DNA of 64,000 nucleotides, taken from contig NC_090778.1 in assembly GCF_040054535.1 (NCBI RefSeq), forward strand, positions 8,440,001 through 8,504,000. Direction: 5' to 3'. Within the stretch, counting starts at the first letter, position 1. Each line of letters starts with the position of its first letter. The DNA comes from Antennarius striatus. Its lineage: Eukaryota > Chordata > Actinopteri > Lophiiformes > Antennariidae. Below the pieces are notes generated by a model. That model did not search any database, was not told the origin of the DNA, and was given only the letters and a program-made list of their open reading frames with translations. This document shows positions 35,126 through 47,439 of this stretch, piece by piece. The position numbers were made by a program, and so were the translations under genes.

Positions 35126-38100
35126 ATCCACAGGAGCAAAGTCCATTTGGATTCTTGAGAAAAGGTTGTACAAATCATGAATTCTATCATCTTTATGAAT
35201 GCATAGAGGACTTTTTTGAGCACAAATATTTTTGGGCAGTTCTTATGGAAGGAAATTCCTCCCAAAAGTTCACAAACACAGTATGTTTTGTAAATAAAAA
35301 TCACAATTAACAAACCTATGCAGTATGATTTGCTGATGCCAAAAGTTCTTCAAAACACAACACAAGAAGACTATCTCTGTACATGCTCTTTATACCTCAA
35401 CCGCTTTCCTGCTATCTATGCCATCAGTACCTCATTATCCACTTATCCAATCACAGCCAGTCACATTCCCCTGATAGCCAATCAGCTGCAGGCTGTCAGA
35501 GTTTAAATATCTATCTCTGCTAACAACATCCTCCCAATCACACATCCCCTTCATTAAGTCACCCCAGCATCCAGCTCCATTCCTTACCACCACCAGTGTC
35601 TAGGCTCCCAGGGGGCCCTTAACCCTAACCCTAACAGTTTGAGTTGACTTCAGGAAGATGATCCTGTTTCTCAAATTGATGCACGCAGTGGTTCTAACCC
35701 TACCCCTTACCCTCACCCTAACTCTAGATGTCATCTGAAGTTCTGCTGTGTGTCTCCTTCAGCCACGTGAATGTCAGACTTCCTCCTTTGGGCTGGCCTG
35801 TCAGCACACAGGTGTCTACTGTTTCGTCTATTGTTTAGTCTAGGCATTCTTCTGTGAGAGGCGCCTCTGAGGGTGCTTTATTATCATTTCATCAACCTGC
35901 AGGTTGTCTGTGAAAGGTCAGACTCCAGGAACGCTACTGGCTGTTGGATGTGACGTGAATGTCCTCAATGTTGTGGTAAACTGGATCCCCTTCAAATGCC
36001 ACAGGTATGATCTGTTGATTGAGCTCCTTGACTTTCCCACGAAACCCCAATGTTTATAAAATGTGTAGAGTTATCCTCACTTTACTGTGGTGATGTCAGA
36101 CTGGCTCCCTGCAACCTCTCCCTGCGTCTTGGGACAATTTGGGCGGCAGAGGCTGCAGTCTGGATCCATTCGGACCCATCAGATTCTTTTCCCTGCACAA
36201 ATCTCCCCTACCTTTCAGACAAAACAAAGGAAAGAACCTGTGTTTCTCTTGTCTTTCAGTCAAGACTTCTGTTTCTGCTTTAAATTAAGTTTAAAATATA
36301 ATTTTTAAAGGATATATCAATTTCTATCCAGATGTGGGACCCAGTTCAGCCTCTAGAGTACAGTAATTTGAGAATAATCGTTTGTTACAATTTGAATCAT
36401 TTGTACATTATTCACCCAAAATCTAACACCTAGATTTCAGTGTGGTAATACAGTACCTAATATGCAGTAGTATTATACACATATTACCCCTGCTGTATTT
36501 TGACATCGTAAAGCTCAAGAGTCTATAGGGTTAGCAAAACAATTTTGTAATCCCCACCTATTTATTTGAATAAGCTCACTTGAAAAACCTCACGCAATCA
36601 CAATGTCACCAACTCCACCCACTACCTGTCAATCAAGTGCCCAACCAATCCCAGCGCCCAACCAATCACGGCGCATCTGCCAGAAGGGATCACATGAACA
36701 ATTTGGCGTAATGTTAGGAGAAGAAATAACTGTACTTGGACTTCCCAGTTAACATCATTTTAGAGTGTCATAACTGTTCCAACAATTTTCATGTTTTTGA
36801 GCAGAGAGTCCGAACAGCAGGAACGAGACAGAAAACGGCAACAAATTCTGAGTGAAACTAACTGTTTAGCACCAACAGTCTGTCCAGCTATGGTTTCTGT
36901 TTGGATGGGACAATCGATGTAGTATCTAAAATGCTCCCACAGCACCTGACAAAGTAACTACATACAGTTCTGTTCATGTAGTCAGCTAACAGAACTATCA
37001 CTTCTCTAAAATTTGTTTTCCACTTGTTCTTTTGACAAATGCAATTTCCTTTAACGTTAGCTCCTTTCCCAATCTCACAATTACCTAGCTTTCTTTCTCC
37101 AGTCACCCTGCTTCATCTATGGCTTTGCAATGCGCGACCAGCGCAATCCATGATTTGCCAACGCAAAGTCGTTACATCACCACGTTGATTTTTGACTACT
37201 TTGAGTGTGCTTTATAATGCCATGAAGTCTGATATTATTGTTTTATCGTGGAATTTCCACGGGATCTCGCTAGTTTTGGTTTAATTAAATTCTGAAGACA
37301 TTTATAAATCAAGAAAAAGAAGTGGCCCTATATACATTAGGTCTGCCTTTGATTGTTTATGAACTCAGTTGTACAAAGTAGTTAGTTCCTGCATGATGTA
37401 AGAACAAAGAAAATAAAGCAAGACGGTAGTGAGAGTGCCCCTGCATGTATTTTTTAATGTGTTTGCAGTTAAATTACAAAATAAAATGAAAACCCCTTAA
37501 CGAAGAGACAGCTTCTCCAAAAAAGGTTTCAGCAGATGTTTTCTCTTAGTTTTTGAATTCACATAAACACCATTACTTCATAGACATAGCAGACATGAAG
37601 ACATTATTGTTCCTTTATCATTTCGAATTACTGAATTACTGAAACTGACAAAAGATAAATATCTGAACGAAATTTTATTTAATTATTTTCTTCCATATAA
37701 AAACAAAAAAAATCACTAATACCACCTGAAATATGACATTTCTTACCATTCTATATTTTGACTTTTGATAATTGTAGCAATAGATTAATTTACAAAGTAG
37801 AAATAATCAGTTAATCATAATAATTAAAACAGATTCTGCTGTAGTGACACAGATATGTGCTCTGTAGTTTTCTGAGTTTCTCATTTAAGTACAAAATACA
37901 ACTGGTGACTGAGACACGTTCTGCCCTTCATGCAGGTCCAACAGCTTTATTAATAATAAAACAAAAAGATCTTTATTTGATGGTTTGGTCCTCTTCCTCA
38001 TTCTCTGACCCCACTTACAGAAAAAGAAAACAGGTTTAAAAAAAAAGTGAAAAGGAAAAGAAAGACAAATCTCCACTGGAGCGCATGGAGAGCATCTCTC

Positions 38101-38380
38101 CCTAAAGAGGCTTTTATTGGTTGAGCGCATCTGACTGACCTGACCCATTTCAGCCTTCCTTCATATTCTTATGTTCACACTCAGGCTGCAGGAAAACCTT
38201 AAAGCATTCAGAAAAAATCTCTTGGTAAAATCTCTTCAGGTGCAACAAAGTAATTTATTTTATTGAAAAGATGAGGTAAGAAGGTTGTTGACGAGGTTCC
38301 ATGTTGTGGACACTGTTGTGCTCTTAGTTTGTGTTAGTTTTGTTTGTCTTTTTTCCCCTCCTTGCACTGGTTTTGCTGTG
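35126..38380. other. Intergenic, no gene recognised
   Basis: Mostly AT-rich. 35614-35635 is a short TTAACCC/TAACCC telomere-like run. 35903-36003 is flanked by splice-like signals but isolated. 36540-37160 may be an old transposon but I could not place it. Confidence 0.45.
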
Positions 38381-38386
38381 CCCGCG

Positions 38387-38387
38387 G

Positions 38388-38477
<90 letters not shown>

Positions 38478-38547
38478 GCCCAACTGTTGCTGGGCGACAC
38501 ACACACACACACACACACCAGTCCATTGCTGCCCTGCAATGGACTGG
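38387..38547. repeat. (GT)n-(CA)n inverted microsatellite with hairpin
   Basis: GT repeats (38387-38476) are followed by TCGCCCA, an 8-nt loop, TGGGCGA and CA repeats (38497-38518), forming a perfect stem of roughly 29 bp. A second perfect 12-bp hairpin, CCAGTCCATTGC with its complement, follows at 38518-38547. Confidence 0.95.
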
Positions 38548-38660
38548 CACCTTGTCCAGGTTGTACCCTGCCTCCCACCCGGTGTCAGCTGGGATAGGCT
38601 CCAGTGTAAACCTGTGACCCGGATTTGAATTACAGATCATCTTCAGGAAAATGAATGAAT
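38519..38660 (+). mobile_element. SINE 3' tail fragment
   Basis: GCAATGGACTGGCACC, then CTGCCTCCCACCCGGTGTC and AGCTGGGATAGGCTCCAG, ending in GAATGAATGA, is the tail of the GGCACGGTGGCG-type SINEs. The microsatellite lies directly on its 5' side. Confidence 0.7.
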
Positions 38661-40979
38661 GATTGAATAAATAACAGATACAGTATATGATTCATGAAGC
38701 TGATTTTTTTTTTTATTCTGACACCACTTGCAGGCTGTACTTTAGGCTTATAAAATATTATAATGTGAAACAAAGTGAGAAGTTTAGCAGATGAGGAGCC
38801 TGCCACCATGTTAGAAATTATGTGAATACATAGCTCTATTTTTGTTGTTGATTTTTTGTTGTTGCTGTTGTTTTTTTGGTCCAAGATGAAATGTGTATAA
38901 AAACATACTGACAACCGGCCATGTTAATAATTTTTGCCTCCCTTCAGAATCAGAAAAAAGCCCACACCTCCACCCCTACAATTTTTTTTAACCTATTATC
39001 AACAAAAAGAAAGGAACCAGTTAATAAAAAGCAGACAGGTTTATTAGTTAATTTCTTCCCCAAGTTTAGGTTCATTCATAGTTGATATTTTCCCTTGGTT
39101 ATCCACCTTCCTAAAGTGAGTCTCTGACCTCTGACCTCCCTCAAAATGACCTGTTCACCAGTTTGATAAACACTGGATTAGCCTGTGAGTATGCTAACCC
39201 CCCTATAATTATCTTGAAACAAAGTACAGCTGGGCTGAAGGGAAAGACACCGGAGGGAGACTCAGGTCACCCGGTGAGTGGAAGTTTGGACACAGCAGTC
39301 TTTAACTTTGGATGCACCTTTCCTCCAATGACATCAAGTCTAAGCTCCCAAATGTCACCTTGATTGTAGTCCAATGTGCTAATGAATATTCATAATGCTT
39401 TATTAACATATTGTTCTGATATTAGCATATGCAGTGACATAAACATCAGTGAGAGGAACAAATGATTCAGAGGGCATGCAGAGAAAGAGTGGGCAGATTG
39501 GGCCCCGAGGGGACAGCAGGCATGCATTCATTACTTTCATGAGCTGAATGGGTCACAGAAGACACGGTAAAGCTTGACAGAGAGTCACAGCGTCAGACGA
39601 CACAACTCACAGCGCTGAGATTATAATAACATCCAGGCCAAGCAGATTTAGATTTTTTTGTATGGAGCCAACAACACTTTATGCTTCTTTGTGAGTTTGA
39701 TGATGTTTGTTCCTTCAGAAATTTTCTCTATAAAAATGTATTGTTGGATGAATAGCAACTTTCATACGTGTATGATGCATTCAAGTCGTGTCAAAATAAT
39801 CAGTAAAAATAATAAAAACTTACAGTTACAGAGAATTACATGTTAAAGTGAAGTGAATCAAATTTTGTATTTATGTGCAGCACTTGAGTGTTTTTAATTC
39901 ATCACATTTCATCACTGTTAATGCGGAAATCTGTCTCATTTAACAGGTAATACAGTAATGATATACTATTGATAATATATTGATGAATTGAATCGTTTTT
40001 GTTTTTGTTTTGTTTTTTGTTTTTTCTGTTATGAGAGTAAAGAGAGTTCATTATGAGCTCTTCCCATCACCTATACTTAGTGACACTCAATGGACTGACT
40101 GTAATGTAAATAAAAAACAAAAACAAACTTGTGAATCTCCAGTCATAGTTACCACACAACATAGACACAGAAAGAGGCCAGTGCTGTCATTGTGCTGTGA
40201 GATGCCACATAAGATAAGTCTCTGTAATGCAAATGTGCTCAAGGATAAAACCAATGTATTTTTCATGGTGCACACAGCAGGTTCGCTTCTCTGAAATGAC
40301 AATGAGCACTCATTGTTCCATGTGCCCAGATAAGCATGCAATTGCAGACACTATGACAATCTGCACCTTGCAAACTGGAACAGATTCAACCCTGCACAAA
40401 ACAAACTGTCTTAAAGAAGTTTGTATCATTTAACATTAAGATAAATCTGATTAGGACATTAGGGTCAAAAGTGGAATCAGCTGAAATTTCCCTCCTCAAA
40501 GTTGGTACCAACTCGGGTAAGTTTGCTTTGGTATAGCTCAGGCGAGCGCAGCCTCACTGTGGTGAAAGCCCTGCCTTATACAACCAGATGACAACTTACA
40601 GTGGTTACAAAGGATCTAGTTCCCCTACAAGCATGTTAATATTTGCAACTGATATCTGAATACACAGTTGTCTGCAGCTGCAAGTCTTAGAATTGTTATT
40701 ACTTACAGAGTTAGTTAGAAGTTATAAACCAAAGTTGGAAGCACACAGTTAAGGACCTGCAGATGGTACTCAATCACCAAAAACCTTTAAGATTCATTAA
40801 AAAAAAGTGAACACATGGTGACACCAGAGTTAAAGTGAGAGGGTAACCATAGTGAGTATGACTCACTTCTTCTGGAGAACATGATTATCTGCTACCACAT
40901 TAAGAGTAATCCATTCAATAACTGTTATAAAACGGTTTGTCTCCAAACTATCAGACCAACTTAAGTTGGCATCTATAGT
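38661..40979. other. Intergenic, no gene recognised
   Basis: AT-rich, with T- and A-runs (38706, 39995). No exon, repeat family or RNA gene that I can support. Confidence 0.45.
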
Positions 40980-42656
40980 TACCGTATTTTCCACACTATA
41001 AGGCGCACCTAAAAGCCTAAAATGTTCTCATAAACCCGTAGTACGCCTCATAATCCGGTGCGTTTTATATATGGATTAATATTCATATTAATATTGGTTA
41101 AAAACATGATCGCTGAAAAAAAGCCGGCAGTCTGGCCGGCAGTCATGCCGCACTCCGCCACCAGAGGAGCCCCCTCACAAGGCATTCGGGCCTGCGCCCC
41201 CTAACAACGGTAGTCAAGGAGCGTCACCGAAGTCCCGGCTCTGACTGAGCTGCTCTCAGACGGTAGAGCAGACTGTAGGAGCACCGGTGATTACGTAGCA
41301 AAACTTAAGGAACTTTCAACAATTCTATTAATAAACTTTGACTGACTGACTGATCTCAGACTATTTGGCGTCGGAAATAACCCACTTTAAACTTAATTGG
41401 TCAAAAAAATGCCATTGTGCTGTCATCTGGAATCTAGTGACGGTCCATTCTATTAGTCTGTGGAAACACACGGAGAAACTGGCATAAAGGTGAATGAAAG
41501 ACCCTCAAAGCTGAACTTCCAGCCTTTTCTGAAATTTCAAGAGCAGAGTCACTGCTAGACAAAGGTGTCTGATGTGCTGCAATTGATTTAAAAATGTAGT
41601 TGATAGCTCTGGACGGGCGGCGGAGGTGCGCATTCAGGCTTGGGTATTCTGTCTGCAGTGACGTGCTGTGAGATTCACGGAGGTGAGACACTGACGTTAA
41701 AGTCGGTTCTGGGAGGAAAACAGCGTCATATTTGACAGTAAATTAGCAGCCTGACATTAAAAACTAGTTAAAAATTGTTTAGGACACACAGCAGCAAATA
41801 GCTGCACCTCACCTCCGACTGGACTATCAATCGACTTTACTGGCAAATGTGACGCTGTTTTACTCATAGAACTGACTTTAACGTCGGTGTCTCACCGCCG
41901 TGAATCTCACAGCACGTCGCTGCAGACAGAATACACAAGCCTGAATGCGCCCCTCCGCCACCCGCCCAGAGCTATCAACTACATTTGTAAATCAATTGCA
42001 GCACACCTGACACCTTTATCTAGCAGTGACTCTGCTCTTGAAATTTCAGAAAAGGCTGGAAGTTCAGCTTTGAGGGTCTTTCTAGCAGCCTGACATTAAA
42101 AACTAGTTAAAAAATTGTTTAGGACACACAGCAGCAAATAGCTGCACCTCACCTCTGACTGGACTACCGATCGATCGAAACAATATTTAATTAATAAACG
42201 AAGACGAACGTCAGAGCTTAAATATTTGCTTCGAACTTCAGATCAGGAAATAATCCACTCTGTTGGCACTGACTGCACTCGTAATGAATTTAACCAGTTT
42301 TTAATGTCAGGTTTTTTAATATACGTGTTGACTTCTTTCTAAGATGGCAAAGTGATCAAGTGATCAGGTTTCCATGATGAGGCTCAGAATGGCTTATTGA
42401 CATAACATTAGGGGCCATTCAAAGGAAAACAGGAAGTCATGAATGCAATCATGACTGCCTGAGCAGAAAAGGCTCAATCTAGTGGACGGATTGCGCAACT
42501 ACAGCTGCTGCAGTTTATCAAATAAATGTTATTTCTTTTTTATTGTGTGCGCCTTATAATCCGGTGCGCCTTATATATGAAATAAATTATAAAACAAACA
42601 AATGATTGAGGGTGCGACTTATAGTCCAGTGCGCTTTATAGTGCGGAACGACTGTA
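40980..42656. mobile_element. Non-autonomous foldback DNA transposon
   Basis: Terminal inverted repeats of about 28 bp share CACTATAA and GCGCAC (left at 40980, right ending 42656) with several mismatches. Subterminal AATCCGGTGCG motifs lie near both ends (41053, 42559). Inside are two inverted arms of about 240 bp (41500-41742 and 41836-42079) and a direct repeat of about 90 bp (41745-41834 and 42084-42172). No intact transposase. I cannot name the superfamily, and no clear target-site duplication was found. Confidence 0.75.
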
Positions 42657-42734
42657 CTCTTTGATAGTCAATGCCCTCTTTAGAACTGTCTACACATCCA
42701 CCCATTTGCTTTCACCGCTTTATCCACTGTCACA

Positions 42735-43100
42735 GGGAGCTGGAGCCTATCCCAGCTGGCTTAGCGCTGCCGCCTCACAACACGGCGGACCCGGGTTCGA
42801 GTCCCGCTCTGTGCGGAGTTCGCATGCTCTCCCCGTGTCTGCGTGGGTTCTCTCCGGGTTCTCCGGCTTCCTCCCACCTCTAAAAGCATGTGCTTCAGGT
42901 TGAGTGGCCGTTCCAAATTGTCCGTAGGAATGAGTGTGTGTGTGTGTGCATGGTTGTATGTCTTTGTGTGTGGCTCCGCGGTGCACTGGCGTTGTGCCAG
43001 GAGTGTCCCCTGCCTCATGCCTTATGCCGCCGAGATAGGCTCCGGCTCCCCGTGACCCGCTGCGGCGGATACAGCGTTGGTAATCTGAAGATGACTGTAC
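42735..43100 (+). mobile_element. tRNA-derived SINE, copy 4
   Basis: B box GGTTCGAGTCC, body GAGTTCGCATGCTCTCCCC, tail GAGATAGGCTCCGGCTCC. The 5' side (42705-42765) carries GGGAGCTGGAGCCTATCCC, a tail sequence in opposite orientation, so two SINE pieces abut head to head. The tRNA-like head is incomplete. Confidence 0.82.
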
Positions 43101-43662
43101 CACTATGTGGCAATGATTTATGGTTACTATGTCATTAAGGCTGTTGTTTATTCTACAACAATTGAATAAATAAGATATTTGTGTGACAGAACAGGAAAAA
43201 AACAGCTCGCACACAGTTTATAAGCCCTTCAATTATTTGTTTACATGTTAAATTAGCATATACAGTATGTTCAATATGTTGGTGAGGTCAAAGTTCTGCA
43301 CAGCTAACAGCCCAACAAAAGAGGGACCACAGATAATCACAAACCAACACATCGCAGAACAAGCCAACGCTACCGTGACAGTGGGTTAATGGGAGATTGT
43401 AGTCCTGAGATTAACCTCTCAGGCTGTAGAAAACTCCATCTCCGCTGATCAGTGGACCATCAGGATTCCATGTAAGATTATACGATGACAATAAAAACGA
43501 TGGTAATAAAAATCAGTATTAAAATGAGAAACTAAATTTTAAAAATTACATTGTCATCAACATTATAAAATTACGTAAAATCATAAAGAACAAAAATAAA
43601 AGTAAATAAAGCCTTTAAACATTTATCAAAGTAAAGAGCAGATTGAAAGAACAAAATGACAA

Positions 43663-44031
43663 ACGGCAGTGGCTCAGTGGTAAAGCAGGCGGTGGAGCGG
43701 GTTGTCCCATGATTCAAGATCAGCAGTTGGATTCCCGCTCCCGCCCAAAAATACCCGGAGGTGAGCTGACAGTGGGAGGTGTCAGCTCACCTCCGGAGCA
43801 CTGCCGAGGCACCCTTGAGCAAGGTGCTGTCCCCTTTACAAATTGCTCATTTCAGGCGCACCAAGAAGGAGCTGCCTGCCACTCTATCTCCCTTGCATGC
43901 CTACAGGCCCCCTTGTGTGTGGTGTGTGTATTACAGGGGCCTGTACACACTAATATGCATGCATTTGATTTGATTGACTAACAAAAACTAGAGTGTGCGT
44001 TCTTAATTTCCCTTCAGGGATTATAACAGTG
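43663..44031 (+). mobile_element. tRNA-derived SINE (GGCGGCAGTGGCTC family), copy 2
   Basis: A box TGGCTCAGTGGTAAAGC at 43672. The B-box position reads TTGGATTCC, mutated from GGTTCGATTCC. The body and tail (TTCCCTTCAGGGATTATAA) match the other copies. Confidence 0.86.
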
Positions 44032-44120
44032 TATTAAATTAAATTTAAATTAAATTAAATTAAATTAAATTAAATTAAATTAAATTAAATTAAATTAAAT
44101 TAAATTAAATTAAATTAAAA
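44032..44120 (+). repeat. (TTAAA)17 microsatellite
   Basis: About 89 nt of pentanucleotide repeat directly after the SINE tail, probably expanded from it. Confidence 0.94.
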
Positions 44121-45000
44121 ACTGGTTTGGAAACAAATCTTAAACATTAATTTCATTAAAGAAAAACTGTATCCCTAATATTGAAGAAAAAGTTGATAAT
44201 AGAAATTTTGTAAAATGCAAAGGATTGTACTTCTAATGTTTAACAAACTTGATTGACACTATTTTATATCTATTAGCAGGACTTAATGTATTTTGGATAT
44301 GTTCTGAATTCATTCAGCACATTAGATCATAACATACATCTCCTATATGCTTTACATCTTTTTTATTTGTCTGTGTGTCCAAAAATGACTTGAACAGTTG
44401 CTTCGGGCACAAAACTACTTCTTACTGTTTGTATCTCATTAAAATAGTCATGGCCTTGTAGTTCAGCTGCCTTTATGAGATGTTTCCCTGATCACTGTCA
44501 CTCTGAGTGCAGGCAGCCATCTATCCAACCACCCCAACCAGAACTGCTCACTCAGCTGAAATGAAGCCTGACAGGACCTTCAAGGGCACCGCAAAGTGCA
44601 GGCCTGCTTAACACTCACATCAGTTGCTCTCTCCGGACTTCTAGTGTTCAACCAATCTGCAAAATGGGCTGCTTTAATGTCATCAGTGGAAAAAAAACAA
44701 AAACTAAGCATATCTATACAATGTTCAGTATGTTTTCTCCTGAATTGTATGCATCAAGGATAAATATATGACAATATATCCCTGGAACAACAACTATTCT
44801 CAGATCACACGTGAAGATTGCTGCACTGATAGAACCAAAGAAAGTTTTGGCTGAATATTTTGTCTTACTGAGAAACAAAAAAGTACCCATACCTCATTAG
44901 TATTACCATCATTAAATAAAATCTAAGTGTTTATGTATATATGCACCGGTAATATGAATACTTATCCATGGGCCTGGACACATAAACACACCATACGTAA
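44121..45000. other. Intergenic, nothing recognised
   Basis: AT-rich, no coding or repeat signal I can support. Confidence 0.45.
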
Positions 45001-46995
45001 AAAGAGTGTCAGATAGACTGATGAGTCTGAAGCTAGAAATTGAGGGTGTGATGTTCAGTGTTGCTAGTGGGTATGCTCCACAGGTAGGATGTGAGCTGGA
45101 GGACAAGGAGAAATTCTGGTTGGACTTTGATGAAGTGATGCAGAGCATACCTAGAAGTGAGAGAGTTGTCATTGGTGCAGACTTCAATGAACATGTTGGT
45201 GCAGGAAACAGAGGTGATGAGGAGGTGATGGGCAGGTTTGGTATCCAGGAGAAAAATGCAGGACAAATGGTGGTTGACTTTGCAAAAAGGATGGAAACGG
45301 CTATAGTGAATACTTTCTTCCAGAAGAGGCAGGAACATAGGGTGACCTATAAGAGTGGAGGTAGAAGTACACAATTAGACTACATCTTGTGTAGACGGTG
45401 TAATCTGAAGGAGATCAGTGACTGGAAAGTAGTGGCAGGCGAAAGTGTAGCCAAACAGCATAGGATGGTGGCATGTTGGATGACTTTGGTGGTGAGGAAG
45501 ATGAAGAAGGCAAAGGCAAAGAAGAAGACGAAATGATGGAAGCTGAAAAAGGAAGAGTGTTGCATGACTTTTAGAAAGGAGTTAAGACAGGCTTTGGGTG
45601 GTCAGGAGGTGCTTCCAGATGACTGGACAACTACAGCTAATGTGATCAGGGAGACAGGTAGGAGAGTACTTGGTGTGTCATCTGGAAGGAAAGTAGATAA
45701 GGAGACTTGGTGGTGGAATGAGGAGGCACAGGAGTGTATACAGAGAAGAAGTGGGACACTGAAAGGACTGAGGAGAGTAGACAGGAGTACAGGGAGATAC
45801 AGCATAAGGTGAAAGTAGAGGTAGAAGAGGACAAACAAGGGGCTCATGATGACTTCGATGCTAGGTTAGACAGTAAGGAGGGAGAGATTGATCTATACAG
45901 GCTGGCAAGACAAACAGACAGAGATGGGATGGACATGCAGCAGGTTAGGGTGATTTGGGATAGGGATGGAAGTGTATTGACAGGTGCCAGTAGTGTGATG
46001 GGAAGATGGAAAGAGCACTTTGAATAGTTGATTACAAATACTGCATCTGATACAGATGCAGTATTTGCTTTGAAGATTTTGATGGAGAAGTACAGAGAAG
46101 GTCAGAGGGAGATGCATTGGGTTTTTGAAGATCTGGAGAAAGCTTATGACAGGGTGCCCAGAGAGGAACTGCGGTATTGTATGAGGAAGTCTAGAGTGGC
46201 AGAGAACTAGGACGTGTATGAGGACTGTAAGACAGTGGTGAGGTGTGCTGTAGGTGTGACAGACGAGTTCAAGGTGGAGGTGGGACTGCATCAGGGATCA
46301 GCTCTGAGGCCCTTCTTGTTCGCTATGGTGATGGACAGGCTGACAGACGAGGTTAGACAGGAATCTCCATGGACTATGATGTTTGCAGATGACATTGTGA
46401 TCTGTAGTGAGAGCAGGGAACAGGTGGAGGAGAAGCTAGAGAGGTGGAGGTTTGTCCTGGAAAGGAGAGGAATGAGGGTTAGCCACAGTAAGACAGAGTA
46501 CATTTTTGTGAATCAGTTGGACCCAAGTGGAAGAGTGAGGTTACAGGGAGAAGAGATCAAGAAGGTGGAGGATTTTAAGTACGTAGGCTCAACAGTCCAC
46601 AGCAATGGAGAGTGTGGAAAAGAGGTGAAGAAGCGTGTACAGGCAGGATGGAACGGGTGGAGGAAAGTGTCAGGTGTGATGTGTGATAGAAGAGTTTCAG
46701 CTAGAATGAAAGGAAAGGTGAACAAAACTGTGGTGAGACCAGTGAGGATGTTTGGTCTAGAGACAGTGTCACTGAGGAAAAGACAGGAGACAGAGCTGGA
46801 GGTAGCAGAGATGAAGATGCTGAGGTTCTCTTTGGGAGTGACCAGGAAGGATAGGATCAGGAATGAGTACATCAGAGGGACAGCACATGTTAGAGGTTTT
46901 GGAGATAAAGTCAGAGAGACAGGGTTAGATGGAGGCAAGTGATTTGCTGCGTCGACCCCTGATGGGAAAAGCTGGAAGGAGAAGAAGAAGAAGAT
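45001..46995 (+). mobile_element. RTE-clade LINE copy 1, 5'-truncated with internal deletion
   Basis: Endonuclease part (45006-45536: FSVASGYAPQVG, VVIGADFNEHVG, AKQHRMVACWM), a stop where the family has Trp (TGA at 45534), then shifted pieces of the linker (45564-46027, ending RWKEHFE). The first RT motifs are missing: the frame jumps to DAVFALKILMEKYREGQ (46058), continuing through KAYDRVPRE, HQGSALRPFLFAMVMDRL, FADDIVIC and SLGVTRKDRIRNEYIRG. The 3' end at 46930-46995 is the tail GCTGCGTCGACCCCTGATGGG and a GAA run. The FADD box is intact but the element is broken. Confidence 0.9.
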
Positions 46996-47439
46996 GGTAC
47001 AAACAAATGTTTTTCCTATCATGTTTGGAGAAACTTGATAGGAAAATATTAGGAACAGATCTGGTCTGTTCCTGTCTGTCCTGTGACTCCCTCCATTCCT
47101 GTCCACCTGATCCTTGAATGTGTGAATGTGTTTTTGCGTGATGATTTTGATACCTTTGCATAATTTTGACTGCCTTTTTGTGTACCAACCTGTGTTCAGG
47201 ATTAAACCTATCTTTTGGATATAAGTTGGTCTTTGTCATCCAATGAGTCCTGCATTCCCTGTGCCACAATCTGGACCAAAAACTCTAACCCTATGCGTTA
47301 AGCCGTGTGCAAAAGGAACAGCCAAAGTCTCTGAGCAAAGGGCTGAGAGTCCTCACCAAATGACAGGATCTGTGGTGCTCTTCCTAGTCTTGAAACCATA
47401 TTGTTGCTCGCAAATACTCACTTCTGTCCTGAGTCTAGC
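46996..47439 (-). mobile_element. Probable decayed RTE body fragment, left of a MITE
   Basis: From about 47370, CTTGAAACCATATTG and CTCACTTCTGTCCTGAGTCTAGC resembles the minus-strand RTE copy at 53596-53650 (GGCATGAAACCATACTG, CACTTCTGCCCTTAGTC). 46996-47330 is not assigned. The fragment resumes after the MITE at 47956. Confidence 0.6.

Noticed and set aside
35614..35635. Telomere-like TTAACCC/TAACCC run
   Set aside because: Only about three units; too short to call an interstitial telomere block.
38260..38640. Several overlapping open frames over the GT/CA array
   Set aside because: Low-complexity repeat translation on both strands, with no initiation context or family similarity.
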